Notes under the pieces: generated by a model
Databases searched by the model: none
What the model saw: the letters and a program-made list of their open reading frames with translations, nothing else
Told to the model about the DNA's origin: nothing
Shown: piece by piece, positions 1-8,784 of the stretch
Numbering within the stretch: position 1 is the first letter of the stretch
Layout of the letters: every line of letters starts with the position of its first letter
Assembly: GCA_947498765.1 (NCBI GenBank)
Contig: CANMLG010000017.1
Span: 49,720 to 113,719, forward strand
Origin: an uncultured Aquimarina sp.
GTDB taxonomy: Bacteria > Bacteroidota > Bacteroidia > Flavobacteriales > Flavobacteriaceae
Length of the DNA: 64,000 nt
Direction: 5' to 3'
Translations under genes and position numbers: made by a program

Positions 1-371
1 GTCATTTCAAAAAAAGACAATTGGTTTTCTTTAAAAAAAGATTGATTTTTTTGCACAAAATCAACGACACTTTCCTTACCAATCATTTGACCATTGATCT
101 TTATACGCTCTCTAAAATCTTTTAGATGCGGTGAGGTATATAAACCTACCTTATAGCCGGCTTCCTGCATTATAGAAGCCAACATATGACTTGTTGATCC
201 TTTCCCATTAGTACCTCCTACATGTATAGATTTAAATTTATACTGTGGATTATTTAAATAATTTGCCAACTTAATTGTATTAGACAAATCTGCTTTATAA
301 GCAGACTTTCCTTGCCTCTGATACATTGGAAGTTGTACAAAAAGCCAATCAATTGCTTCTTGATACGTCAT
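1..371 (-). CDS. folC: Folylpolyglutamate/dihydrofolate synthase, N-terminal part (cut by window edge)
   Basis: The first 123 codons are present; the 3' part lies outside the window. FolC adds glutamate to folates (and in many bacteria also makes dihydrofolate from dihydropteroate) using ATP in the cytoplasm. The P-loop of the Mur-ligase fold is visible as HVGGTNGKGSTSHM near residues 50-63, followed by GLYTSPHLKDFRERI, both typical of FolC. Its ATG shares one base with the tonB stop (TAATG), so the two are probably translationally coupled. A folC gene behind exbB-exbD-tonB is a common flavobacterial arrangement. Confidence 0.93.
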   Translation of the reverse strand, partial: MTYQEAIDWLFVQLPMYQRQGKSAYKADLSNTIKLANYLNNPQYKFKSIHVGGTNGKGSTSHMLASIMQEAGYKVGLYTSPHLKDFRERIKINGQMIGKESVVDFVQKNQSFFKENQLSFFEM

Positions 372-1258
372 TATTCGGAAAGTTTAAAGGTATATACTAT
401 ACTTCCTGTTTGTTTGGAAGGTGCTTTTTCATCACTATTAAAACGCGTAGCCAGTGCCGCTTCTTTTGCTGGTTTCATTAAACAAGGCGCTGTATTAGTT
501 GTTCCTTTTATCCCTGGATACGCCTGTACCACTTTACCTGTTTTATCCACCACAATTTTAACCACTACTGTTCCAGTTTCATTACAAACAGGTATTTTTT
601 TCTCTTTATTCAAGGCTTTTCTTCCGCCTAAGCGATAATTACCATCGCCATCCAAGCCTTTGCCATTTCCATAGTAAGATTTTGCATTAGGGTCGCCATC
701 TGGCCTACCTTTATCACCTCCTGTAGCATCGTCCCCTTCACCTCCTTTGGCTTTTCCATCATTTTTAGGACCATTTAAAAAACTATCTAGAGCACTTTTA
801 GTACTGGCATCAGGTTTTTTTTCAACAGGTTTAGGCTTTTCTTTTTTTACAGGTTGCTCTTTCTCTTTCTTAACTTCTTTAGTTTGAGTTTCTTTTTTAG
901 GAACCTCCTTTTCAACCTCGGCCTTCTTTTCTTTTTTCTCTTCTTTTATAACAGGTGCTTCTGCATCTTCTTGTGCAATTACCTCTTCACTATCTAGTGT
1001 TGCCTCAGAGGCATCTTCCTCCGATACTTCCTCTTCAACCTCCTCGGGTGTTACCTCTTCAACTGGCGCTGTATTTACAGGCTCCGTGGGCTGAACACGT
1101 CCACTTCCTATATCAGTAGTTCCAAAATTCACTGCAATTCCCTGTTCCTCCGCTGGATCCAAATAAGTCATTCCAAAAAAGAACATAATTAACAGCAATA
1201 CCACATGCAAAAATATGGTAATGAGCAAGGATTTCTTTTTATGTGGCGTATCTAGCAT
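371..1258 (-). CDS. tonB: TonB-family energy transducer
   Basis: A 295-residue periplasm-spanning protein that should pass ExbBD-derived energy to outer-membrane receptors. It has a short cytoplasmic start, one membrane helix (about residues 10-30), a long Glu/Lys/Pro-rich stretch (about 55-155), a Gly/Asp-rich linker and a C-terminal domain (about 220-295) with the GTVVVKIVVDKTGKV pattern of Bacteroidota TonB proteins. It lies downstream of exbD on the same strand, separated by 176 bases that hold a tandem repeat, and overlaps folC by one base. The length and charged linker fit the family. The specific receptor partner is not known from this window. Confidence 0.88.
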   Translation of the reverse strand: MLDTPHKKKSLLITIFLHVVLLLIMFFFGMTYLDPAEEQGIAVNFGTTDIGSGRVQPTEPVNTAPVEEVTPEEVEEEVSEEDASEATLDSEEVIAQEDAEAPVIKEEKKEKKAEVEKEVPKKETQTKEVKKEKEQPVKKEKPKPVEKKPDASTKSALDSFLNGPKNDGKAKGGEGDDATGGDKGRPDGDPNAKSYYGNGKGLDGDGNYRLGGRKALNKEKKIPVCNETGTVVVKIVVDKTGKVVQAYPGIKGTTNTAPCLMKPAKEAALATRFNSDEKAPSKQTGSIVYTFKLSE

Positions 1259-1322
1259 TAGTATTTGTTGGTTGTTTGTTTTGGCTTTTAGCTGATGGCT
1301 TCTAACTTCTAATTTCTGGCTT

Positions 1323-1385
1323 TTGACTGTTGACTGTTGACTGTTGACTGTTGACTGTTGACTGTTGACTGTTGACTGTTGACTG
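1323..1385. repeat. Nine perfect tandem copies of TTGACTG
   Basis: Sixty-three bases consist of nine uninterrupted copies of the 7-mer TTGACTG. They sit in the exbD-tonB gap, so they would be inside the transcript of that operon. The sequence just before them (1280-1322) is itself built of related degenerate phrases such as ggcttctaacttctaatttc. The array can change length by slippage; no coding frame crosses it. Confidence 0.95.
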
Positions 1386-1434
1386 TAAAATATTCAATAA
1401 ATTAAAGTCTCAAAATAAATGACCCAATTTTATT

Positions 1435-1827
1435 TTAATCTGGTTTGACTGCTAATACAATTTTATATTTATGCCGATTAGCAATATCCATTACTTTAAC
1501 TGCTTTTTCAATAGGAACACCTTCTTCGGCTCGTAAGATAATTGTAGGGTTTTCTACCGTTTTTAATTGATTAACCACGGTATTTTCCAAGCCTTTTTCA
1601 CTTACACGTTTACTATTTACATAAAATTGTTTCTTTTTATTAATGCTCACCGAAAGGTTTTGAACATTTGTAGTCTTTCCTTTGGCTTTTGGCAAAATCA
1701 AATCCAATGCTTCAGGTGTAATTGCTGGCGAAGTCAGCAAGAAAAAAACCAATAACAGAAACACGATATCTGTCATCGATGACATACTAAATTCTGGACT
1801 TACTTTATTTCTTCCTCGTAAATTCAT
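1435..1827 (-). CDS. exbD: ExbD/TolR biopolymer transport protein
   Basis: A 130-residue inner-membrane protein of the ExbB-ExbD proton-driven motor. It has the typical N-terminal basic segment, one membrane helix (about residues 17-37, beginning MTDIVFLLLVFFLL) that carries the essential helix aspartate (D20), and a small periplasmic domain ending VLAVKPD. The gene follows exbB after 14 bases, and tonB comes next on the same strand, so it is the middle gene of the energy-coupling operon. Length and motif order match ExbD. Confidence 0.93.
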   Translation of the reverse strand: MNLRGRNKVSPEFSMSSMTDIVFLLLVFFLLTSPAITPEALDLILPKAKGKTTNVQNLSVSINKKKQFYVNSKRVSEKGLENTVVNQLKTVENPTIILRAEEGVPIEKAVKVMDIANRHKYKIVLAVKPD

Positions 1828-1841
1828 AAATAACGTTACAA

Positions 1842-2525
1842 TTAGGCAGGTTCATTCAACAAATCCAAGAAATCAACCGCCGTAGCCTCCATTTGATGCA
1901 CCACTTTATCGGTTTTTACAACCAAATGATTATACCCAATATAAGCAATAATACCCACAATTAAACCTGCAACCGTGGTGGTCATTGCCGTATAAATACC
2001 TTCTGCTAAATTCCCCATATCTGCCTGCCCACTACTTGTTGCCAATTGATGAAAAGCCAATACCATACCGATCACTGTTCCTAAAAAACCAATCATTGGA
2101 GCCGCTCCAGCTACCGTAGCCAATATACTCACATTTTTTTCCAGCTTGTACACTTCCAACCTTCCAGCGTTTTCTATAGCCGTATTAATATCTTCTAGAG
2201 GGCTCCCTATACGCGAAATTCCTTTTTCGGTCAATCGAGATACTGGAGTAGCCGTTTCTTTACATAATGATTTTGCCTCATCTGTTTTGCCTGAACTCAC
2301 ATATGTTTTGATATTCCCCATAAAACCTTCATCGTATTTAGATGCTGCTTTAATAGCAAATAAACGTTCAAAATAAATATACACTGCCACAAAAAGGAGC
2401 ACAAACAATATCCCTATTACGATCATACCAGCCACTCCTCCACTGATTAACAAATCGATTATAGAAAGTGTTTTTTCTTGAGAAACCTCGTCACTAGCAA
2501 CTTCTTGCAACAAACTATTCAACAT
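1842..2525 (-). CDS. exbB: ExbB/TolQ/MotA proton channel protein
   Basis: A 227-residue inner-membrane protein forming the proton channel with ExbD. Membrane helices are visible at about residues 30-52, 130-155 and 175-200, with the conserved APMIGFLGTVIGMVLAF and YTAMTTTVAGLIVGI segments of the MotA/TolQ/ExbB domain. It is the first gene of an exbB-exbD-tonB-folC run on the minus strand. The upstream gap to the sucB terminator has a near-match -7 box (TATATTTA) but no clear consensus promoter. Partner genes and size fit ExbB rather than MotA. Confidence 0.93.
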   Translation of the reverse strand: MLNSLLQEVASDEVSQEKTLSIIDLLISGGVAGMIVIGILFVLLFVAVYIYFERLFAIKAASKYDEGFMGNIKTYVSSGKTDEAKSLCKETATPVSRLTEKGISRIGSPLEDINTAIENAGRLEVYKLEKNVSILATVAGAAPMIGFLGTVIGMVLAFHQLATSSGQADMGNLAEGIYTAMTTTVAGLIVGIIAYIGYNHLVVKTDKVVHQMEATAVDFLDLLNEPA

Positions 2526-2670
2526 AATTAAGTTTAAATTTAATTTATTTAGTATACCCTTTAGGATATTACATTTATTAAGACTTAAATATAACGTATT
2601 TTGTTTTTTTAAATTACAATTTTACTTACAAAAGACTATATACTTTTTACTTTTCTGCTTTAGTCAACCT

Positions 2671-2722
2671 TACCTAAAACAAAACCTCTTAATGCATGCA
2701 TTAAGAGGTTTTGTTTTAGGTA
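2671..2722 (-). terminator. Perfect 52-base palindrome acting as terminator of sucAB
   Basis: The 26 bases from 2671 and the 26 bases ending at 2722 are exact reverse complements, with no spacer (centre TGCATGCA). The arms carry CCTCTTAA flanked by AAAACAAAA / TTTTGTTTT, so the minus-strand RNA makes a long hairpin whose 3' arm is T-rich. It lies 15 bases after the sucB stop, which fits an intrinsic terminator. It could act in both directions. Confidence 0.75.
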
Positions 2723-2737
2723 TTATTAGAACAGAAT

Positions 2738-3952
2738 TTACAACTCTAATGCTTTCAATAAATTATTGTCCATTAGTAATTCTTCTGGATTTTCTAAAGC
2801 TTCTTTTACTGCCACTAAGAAACCTACTGATTCCTTACCATCAATAATTCTATGATCGTAAGACAATGCCACATACATTATTGGCTGAATTACTACCTCA
2901 CCATTCACCGCCATTGGACGCTCAACAATGTTATGCATTCCTAAAATAGCTGATTGTGGTGGATTAATAATTGGTGTAGATAACATTGACCCAAACACTC
3001 CTCCATTAGTTATTGTAAACGTACCTCCTGTCATTTCATCAACCGTAATTTGCCCATCTCTGGCACGTAATGCCAAACGCTTCACTTCAGATTCTACTCC
3101 TCTAAAAGACAAGTTTTCTGCATTTCTGATCACAGGTACCATTAATCCTTTTGGTCCAGAAACCGCGATACTGATATCTTGAAAATCATTTTCAATCATA
3201 AAATCACCATCGATCATTGCATTAACTGCTGGATACATTTTTAATGCACGTACACATGCTAATGTAAAGAAAGACATAAAACCTAAGTTCACCCCATGCT
3301 TTGCCTTAAAGGATTCTTTATGCTTTGCTCTTAAATCAAAAATTGGCTGCATGTTCACCTCATTAAACGTGGTTAACATAGCCGTCTCATTTTTAACCTG
3401 AACTAAACGTTGCGCTACTTTACGACGCAACATTGATAATTTTTTACGTGATGTTCCACGGCTTCCGCCAGAAGTAGGTGTCCCCATTGATGGCACTGCT
3501 TTTACAGCATCATCCTTAGTTACACGACCATCACGCCCTGTTCCTTTTACACTTGCTGCGTCAATCCCTTTTTCTGCCAACACTTTTTTTGCTGCTGGCG
3601 AAGCCGCTCCACTTGCATAAGTTTCTTTAGCTATAGGTGCTGCTGGTGCAGGCGCTGCTTTTTCTTCTTTTTTCTCTTCCGTTTTAGGTGCCGAAGCTCC
3701 ACCTGCTGGCTTAGCCGCATCTGTATCAATTAAACAAACCACTTGTCCAACGGCTACAGCATCACCTTCTTCTGCTTTTAGTGTTATTATTCCACTTGCT
3801 TCTGCAGGAAGTTCTAATGTTGCTTTATCACTATCAACCTCTGCAATAGCTTGATCTTTTTCTACATAATCTCCATCTTGGACAAGCCATTCTGCAATTT
3901 CAACTTCGGTAATCGATTCTCCTGGTGAAGGAACTTTCATTTCTAAAGCCAT
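2738..3952 (-). CDS. sucB: Dihydrolipoyl succinyltransferase, E2 of 2-oxoglutarate dehydrogenase
   Basis: A 404-residue core enzyme that transfers succinyl groups from a lipoyl arm to CoA in the TCA cycle. The lipoyl domain (about residues 2-77) has the modification site DSDKATLEL with lysine 43; an Ala/Pro-rich linker follows, then the E3-binding domain (about 115-150, [14 protein letters not shown]) and the catalytic domain (about 175-404) with the HRIIDG motif near residues 367-372. Only one lipoyl domain is present, as usual for SucB. It follows sucA after 47 bases, which supports the SucB call over pyruvate dehydrogenase E2. Lipoylation would depend on LipA, encoded at 53.6 kb. Confidence 0.95.
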   Translation of the reverse strand: MALEMKVPSPGESITEVEIAEWLVQDGDYVEKDQAIAEVDSDKATLELPAEASGIITLKAEEGDAVAVGQVVCLIDTDAAKPAGGASAPKTEEKKEEKAAPAPAAPIAKETYASGAASPAAKKVLAEKGIDAASVKGTGRDGRVTKDDAVKAVPSMGTPTSGGSRGTSRKKLSMLRRKVAQRLVQVKNETAMLTTFNEVNMQPIFDLRAKHKESFKAKHGVNLGFMSFFTLACVRALKMYPAVNAMIDGDFMIENDFQDISIAVSGPKGLMVPVIRNAENLSFRGVESEVKRLALRARDGQITVDEMTGGTFTITNGGVFGSMLSTPIINPPQSAILGMHNIVERPMAVNGEVVIQPIMYVALSYDHRIIDGKESVGFLVAVKEALENPEELLMDNNLLKALEL

Positions 3953-3999
3953 AATATCTATATTTTTACCTATAAAGGATTTTAATTTTTACTTAATTA

Positions 4000-6756
4000 T
4001 TAACGTTGATTATTTTTTGTTTTATCAAAAACATAATCAATTACTTGTTGATGACGACGTTTTGATCGTGTTGAACTACCTGCAGCTGGTGCCCCATATG
4101 GCCTACGTGTAGCAAAACGGAATGTAGTTGCCTTATCATAGTTCATTAACATATGTGCCATTGCTCCCATATTCCTTGGTTCTTCTTGTGCCCAAACCAC
4201 ATCATCTGCACCATATTTCTCTATAACTGCGTCCATAGCATTAGCTGGCAATGGAAATAATTGTTCAATTCGCACTAAAGCAACATCATCTCTATTTAAC
4301 TTTTCACGCTCTTCTAATAAATCATAATAGAATTTACCCGTACAAAATACTAATGTTTTTGTCTTTTTATTTTCTATAATTGTGTCATCTATCAACTCTT
4401 GGAAGCTTCCTTCTGCAAATTCTTTTTTAGAGGAAACTACTTTAGGATTACGCAACAAACTTTTTGGTGTAAATACAATTAAAGGCTTACGATATTCCGC
4501 TTTTAATTGCCTACGCAATAAATGAAATAAGTTAGCTGGCGTTGTTACATCTGCAACAAACATATTATCTTTTGCACATAATTGCAAGTAACGCTCCATA
4601 CGTGCTGATGAATGCTCTGCTCCCTGACCTTCATACCCATGAGGCAATAACATTACCAAACCATTTTGCATTTTCCACTTATCTTCGGCAGCAGATATAT
4701 ATTGATCAATCATAATTTGAGCTCCATTACTGAAATCACCAAACTGTGCTTCCCAAATAGTTAGTGTTTTTGGACTTGCCATAGCATAACCATAATCAAA
4801 ACCAACTACTCCATATTCTGAAAGAAATGAATTATACACATAGAAATCACCTTGATCTCCTTTAAGATTATTCAATAATTCAATCTCTTCTTCACTATCT
4901 TCTACCTTTACTACAGCATGACGGTGTGAAAATGTTCCACGCTCTACATCCTGGCCACTTAAACGCACATCATAACCTTCTTTAAGCAAAGAACCATAGG
5001 CTAATAATTCACCCATAGCCCAATCCATTTGATCGGTTTCAAAGTACATTTTTTCGCGCGCTTGAATTAAACGCTCAATTTTTCGCAAAAACTTTTTATC
5101 ACTAGGTAATTTAGTAATTACTTTTGCTATTTCATCTAGTTCAGCTTCAGGAAATGTTGTATCGATGGTTTCCATCATACGATCTTCTTCCACACGAGTG
5201 AAACCTTCCCAATCACTCTCCATAAATGGAGTAATAATTGTTTTATCTTCTTTACGAGAGTCTTCTAATTTCTCTTCAAGTTTATTTTTGTACTCCTTTT
5301 CAATTTTAGCAACAAAAGTATCATCAATAATACCTTCTGCTACTAATTTATCTGCATAAATATCTCTAGGATTTTTATGTTTAGAAATTGCTTTGTATAG
5401 TTTTGGTTGTGTAAAACGAGGCTCATCACCTTCGTTATGACCATATTTACGATAACCTAATAAATCAATAAACACATCTCTCTTAAACTCCATTCGATAG
5501 GCTAATGCAAAATTCATTGCATGTACTACAGCTTCAGCATCATCGGCATTCACATGTAATACTGGCGATAAGGTAACCTTAGCAACATCCGTACAATAAG
5601 TAGATGAACGTGCATCTAAATAATTAGTAGTAAATCCAATTTGATTATTTACTACTATATGTATAGTACCCGCAGTTTTATACCCATCCAAACGTGCCAT
5701 TTGCACAATCTCGTATGCTATACCTTGACCAGCTATAGCCGCATCACCATGCACAATAATTGGCAATACAGCCGATGCATTATCTGCATAGGTACGATCC
5801 TGTTTTGCTCTTGCAATACCTTCTACTACCGCTCCAACAGTTTCCAAATGCGAAGGGTTTGGCGCAATATTCATATTAATAGCCTGCCCGCTTTTACTTT
5901 TACGCACTCCTGTCCATCCCATGTGGTACTTTACATCACCATCGAAAATATCGTCTGCGTAATCTTTTCCATCAAATTCGCTAAAAATATCCTTAGCACT
6001 TTTACCAAATATATTTGTCAATGTACTTAAACGACCACGGTGTGCCATTCCCATCACAAACTCCTTAACACCTAAATCCGAGGCACTTTCTAACAAATGG
6101 TCTAATGCCGGAATTAACGCCTCACCTCCTTCAAGAGAAAAACGTTTTTGACCTACATATTTAGTATGCAAAAAGTTTTCAAAAGAAACCGCTTCGTTTA
6201 ATTTTTTAAGAATTGTTTTTTTCTCGTCACTAGAAAATTCAGGATGATTTCCGTTCTTATTCAACCGAGCTTGAATCCACTCACGCTCTTTAGGCGATCG
6301 TATATACATATATTCCACCCCAATTGAATCACAATAAATACGATCCAAATGATTTACAATATCACGTAAACTTACTGCTCCTAAACCAATAATTTCACCT
6401 GCACTAAAAACAGTTGACAAATCAGCCTCACTAAGCCCAAAAGATTGCAAATCAAGTGTTGGTGCATATTTTCTACGCTCCCGCACAGGATTTGTTCTAG
6501 TAAACAAATGTCCTCGAGTTCGGTAGCCATCAATTAAATTGACTACTCTAAACTCTTTTTGAACATTTTCTGGAACTAAAGTATTAGTCGATGAAGCTTC
6601 CTCAGAAACACTTTCGGCATTTTCTAAACCAAAGTCAAAACCTTGAAAAAAGGCCCTCCAACTAGGTTCTACACTATCGGGGCTATGCAAATACTGATCG
6701 TACATATCTGCGAAATACGCAGCTGACGCCCCATTTAAAAAAGAATAATTATCCAT
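4000..6756 (-). CDS. sucA: 2-oxoglutarate dehydrogenase E1 component
   Basis: A 918-residue thiamine-diphosphate enzyme that decarboxylates 2-oxoglutarate and loads succinyl onto SucB. The N-terminal peptide (FLNGASAAYFADMYDQYL, about 5-22) resembles the E2-interaction segment; the substrate-binding GMAHRGRLSTLTNIFGK (about 247-263) and the TPP/Mg site GDAAIAGQGIAYE followed by VVNNQIGFTTN (about 337-378) are clear. The transketolase-like half contains YGYAMASPKTLTIWEAQFGDF. Full length for the family. First gene of sucAB; a TAATTTTG box lies 41 bases upstream. Confidence 0.96.
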   Translation of the reverse strand: MDNYSFLNGASAAYFADMYDQYLHSPDSVEPSWRAFFQGFDFGLENAESVSEEASSTNTLVPENVQKEFRVVNLIDGYRTRGHLFTRTNPVRERRKYAPTLDLQSFGLSEADLSTVFSAGEIIGLGAVSLRDIVNHLDRIYCDSIGVEYMYIRSPKEREWIQARLNKNGNHPEFSSDEKKTILKKLNEAVSFENFLHTKYVGQKRFSLEGGEALIPALDHLLESASDLGVKEFVMGMAHRGRLSTLTNIFGKSAKDIFSEFDGKDYADDIFDGDVKYHMGWTGVRKSKSGQAINMNIAPNPSHLETVGAVVEGIARAKQDRTYADNASAVLPIIVHGDAAIAGQGIAYEIVQMARLDGYKTAGTIHIVVNNQIGFTTNYLDARSSTYCTDVAKVTLSPVLHVNADDAEAVVHAMNFALAYRMEFKRDVFIDLLGYRKYGHNEGDEPRFTQPKLYKAISKHKNPRDIYADKLVAEGIIDDTFVAKIEKEYKNKLEEKLEDSRKEDKTIITPFMESDWEGFTRVEEDRMMETIDTTFPEAELDEIAKVITKLPSDKKFLRKIERLIQAREKMYFETDQMDWAMGELLAYGSLLKEGYDVRLSGQDVERGTFSHRHAVVKVEDSEEEIELLNNLKGDQGDFYVYNSFLSEYGVVGFDYGYAMASPKTLTIWEAQFGDFSNGAQIMIDQYISAAEDKWKMQNGLVMLLPHGYEGQGAEHSSARMERYLQLCAKDNMFVADVTTPANLFHLLRRQLKAEYRKPLIVFTPKSLLRNPKVVSSKKEFAEGSFQELIDDTIIENKKTKTLVFCTGKFYYDLLEEREKLNRDDVALVRIEQLFPLPANAMDAVIEKYGADDVVWAQEEPRNMGAMAHMLMNYDKATTFRFATRRPYGAPAAGSSTRSKRRHQQVIDYVFDKTKNNQR

Positions 6757-6796
6757 TGTATGGCTTTAACAGCTCTTTTTATTTTAAAACAAGAAC

Positions 6797-6804
6797 CAAA
6801 ATTA
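6797..6804 (-). promoter_or_regulatory. Candidate -7 box (TAATTTTG) for sucAB
   Basis: The minus strand reads TAATTTTG here, an exact TAnnTTTG Bacteroidota -7 box, 41 bases before the sucA start. No convincing TTG -33 element was found at the usual spacing, so the call rests on the -7 box and its position. Confidence 0.4.
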
Positions 6805-6889
6805 CAATTTACTAGGAGATTAACGTTAGTTTTATCTATATTTATATATCGTATTTTTATTTTTTTTTCAATAAAATGTACATAAAATT

Positions 6890-7411
6890 ATGAATTCAAA
6901 AAAGCTTTTCGGAATCCTCCTATTTCTAGTCGTTTTTACTTCGTGTTACTCACAAGAAAATACTAAAAAAATTAATTTTTGGGAAAATGTCCGTTATGGC
7001 GGAAGTTTAGGTCTCGATTTTTCAAACCAAGTCACTAGCATTATAATTTCTCCTTCGGCTGTTTACCAGTTCAATCAAAAATTTTCTGCTGGTTTAGGTG
7101 TTAATTTCGGTTACACTCGTTTTAGAAGAATAAATCTTGACCAATACAACTATGGCGCATCACTTATTGGTTTATACAATCCTATAGACGCTTTACAATT
7201 ATCGGCAGAGCTAGAACATACTTTTGTAAATGCATCTACTACTATTGCTGGCGAAAAAGTTAGAGACAATTTTAATTTTCCTGCACTATACCTAGGAGCT
7301 GGATACAGATTGGGCAATGTAGCTATCGGCGCTCGTTATGATGTTCTTTTTAATGAAAAAAGAAGCATTTACGCTTCTGCTATTTCCCCTTTTGCTAGGG
7401 TTTATTTTTAG
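6890..7411 (+). CDS. Small outer-membrane beta-barrel protein, conserved in flavobacteria
   Basis: A 173-residue secreted protein with a signal peptide (about residues 1-21, ending SCYSQ). The mature part consists of short alternating strands such as YGGSLGLDFS, AVYQFNQKFSAGLGVNFGYT and ALYLGAGYRLGNVAIGARYDV, and ends in an aromatic residue (RVYF), typical of a small outer-membrane barrel. It is divergent from sucA. From memory, relatives beside sucA are sometimes annotated as alpha-ketoglutarate decarboxylase; nothing in the sequence supports an enzyme, so that label is probably carried over from the neighbour. Substrate or partner unknown. Confidence 0.75.
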   Translation: MNSKKLFGILLFLVVFTSCYSQENTKKINFWENVRYGGSLGLDFSNQVTSIIISPSAVYQFNQKFSAGLGVNFGYTRFRRINLDQYNYGASLIGLYNPIDALQLSAELEHTFVNASTTIAGEKVRDNFNFPALYLGAGYRLGNVAIGARYDVLFNEKRSIYASAISPFARVYF

Positions 7412-7557
7412 AGTTGTGAACAATCTCTTGATTTTCTTATTGCTTTATAATTGATTTTTTTCAACAAATTTGTACAAAAATCCTTACACAACACCTGAAT
7501 AACTATGTCTTAATATCTCATATCTAACAGCGTAACACTCTCAAATCTTACATAAAA

Positions 7558-8535
7558 CTATACCCTTCTATTCATTAAATAAGTACCAAAATCAATAAGT
7601 AATTGTTTATTTTCTTTAGAGATATCCAAGCCTGCTACTTTTTCAAATGCTTGCTCCGTATATTCTTTTATTAATTTTTGAGTAGCTTCTGCTGCTTTAG
7701 TTTCAATAAATAATTGCTTTGCATTTTCTATTTTCCCTACTGTAGTTCCATTAAATGCATCCGAAAACAAGTATAACAACTCTTTCTGCTGCGACGCTGA
7801 ACCTAATTCTAAAGCCTTTAAATACAAATATGTTTTTTTATTTTCAATAACATCTCCCCCTACTTGCTTTCCAAAAGTTTCAGGGTTTCCAAAAGCATCC
7901 AAATAGTCATCTTGTAACTGAAACGCAATACCTAATAATTTCCCATATTCATAAATAGCCTCTTGCTCTTTTTGATCTCTTTCCGCTACTATTGCACCCA
8001 TTTGAAATGCTGCCCCTACCAATACTGCTGTTTTATATGTAATCATATGCAAATACTCTTTCTGAGTTACATCTGATCGAGTTTCAAAATCCACATCATA
8101 TTGCTGTCCTTCGCAAACTTCTAAAGCCGTTTTTGAAAACAATTTAGCTAATTGCAAAAACAATTCAGGCTCATAGGCTTCAAAATTTTGATAGGCCTGA
8201 ATCAACATGGCATCACCAGAGAGAATAGCTGTATTCACATCCCACTTAGTATGCACTGTTGCCTTTCCTCTTCTCAAGGGTGCTTCATCCATAATATCAT
8301 CATGCACTAACGAAAAATTATGAAATACCTCAACAGCTAATGCAGCCGGTAAAGCCTCTTCGGGCGTAGACCCAAAAATATCCGCTCCCATTAATGTTAA
8401 AATAGGTCGAATACGTTTCCCTCCTAAATTTAAAATATACCGTACAGGCTCATATAAATTAACTGGTTCTACTACTCGATTATTTTGAGCTAAATACTCT
8501 AAAAATTGCTGTTGGTACAAGGAAAGTTTATCCAC
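7558..8535 (-). CDS. Trans-polyprenyl diphosphate synthase (farnesyl/geranylgeranyl type)
   Basis: A 325-residue isoprenoid chain-elongation enzyme joining isopentenyl diphosphate to allylic diphosphates. The first Asp-rich motif is DDIMDEAPLRR (residues 79-89) and the second is QLQDDYLD (about 210-217); GGKRIRP (38-44) binds diphosphate. The first motif has the DDxxD spacing without a two-residue insertion, unlike the classic bacterial FPP synthase. Chain length cannot be set from sequence alone; geranylgeranyl- or longer-chain synthesis for quinones or carotenoids is possible. Stands alone with its own promoter. Confidence 0.9.
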   Translation of the reverse strand: MDKLSLYQQQFLEYLAQNNRVVEPVNLYEPVRYILNLGGKRIRPILTLMGADIFGSTPEEALPAALAVEVFHNFSLVHDDIMDEAPLRRGKATVHTKWDVNTAILSGDAMLIQAYQNFEAYEPELFLQLAKLFSKTALEVCEGQQYDVDFETRSDVTQKEYLHMITYKTAVLVGAAFQMGAIVAERDQKEQEAIYEYGKLLGIAFQLQDDYLDAFGNPETFGKQVGGDVIENKKTYLYLKALELGSASQQKELLYLFSDAFNGTTVGKIENAKQLFIETKAAEATQKLIKEYTEQAFEKVAGLDISKENKQLLIDFGTYLMNRRV

Positions 8536-8551
8536 AAAGAATGTTTTTTTT

Positions 8552-8583
8552 CAAAAATAAGCTATTTGTTAGATCCTATGCAA
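8552..8583 (-). promoter_or_regulatory. Candidate promoter TTG-N21-TATTTTTG for the polyprenyl synthase
   Basis: On the minus strand a TTG (8583-8581) is followed after 21 bases by TATTTTTG (8559-8552), matching the Bacteroidota TTG-N17-23-TAnnTTTG pattern, 16 bases before the start codon. Confidence 0.5.
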
Positions 8584-8739
8584 GCAACAAGCTATAATGC
8601 TTAAAATTCATATGATCAAACTGATTGTTAATAACTATAAATTTAAAGGTTAAAACTATCACAACACCTTTCTAATTCTCACTATTACTTTGTAATTATA
8701 CCATCGATTTATGTAACGTTAAACTTTTATTAAAACTAA

Positions 8740-8767
8740 GGAAACTTTTATGGTTTTTAAAGTTTCC
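8740..8767 (+). promoter_or_regulatory. Inverted repeat, probable TetR operator
   Basis: GGAAACTTT (8740-8748) and AAAGTTTCC (8759-8767) form a perfect 9-base inverted repeat with a 10-base spacer. It ends five bases before the -7 box of the efflux operon, where bound repressor would block RNA polymerase. The size and symmetry suit a TetR dimer, and the adjacent gene encodes one. Inference from position and symmetry. Confidence 0.6.
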
Positions 8768-8772
8768 CTATG

Positions 8773-8780
8773 TATGTTTG
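8773..8780 (+). promoter_or_regulatory. -7 box TATGTTTG of the efflux operon
   Basis: TATGTTTG is an exact TAnnTTTG box. The ATG at 8785 is only four bases after it, so transcription would begin at or beside the start codon (leaderless message). No clear TTG is seen at the -33 position, which is taken up by the inverted repeat. Confidence 0.55.
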
Positions 8781-8784
8781 TAGC

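Noticed and set aside
1323..1385. CRISPR array
   Set aside because: The repeat unit is seven bases with no spacers and there are no cas genes; it is a simple tandem repeat.
5641..6030. Antisense open frames within sucA, murB, the aminotransferase, aspS and others
   Set aside because: They lie wholly inside well-supported genes on the other strand and have no domain, signal or start context of their own.
6890..7411. Alpha-ketoglutarate decarboxylase
   Set aside because: The protein is a small signal-peptide beta-barrel with no catalytic motif; the label would come only from the neighbouring sucA.
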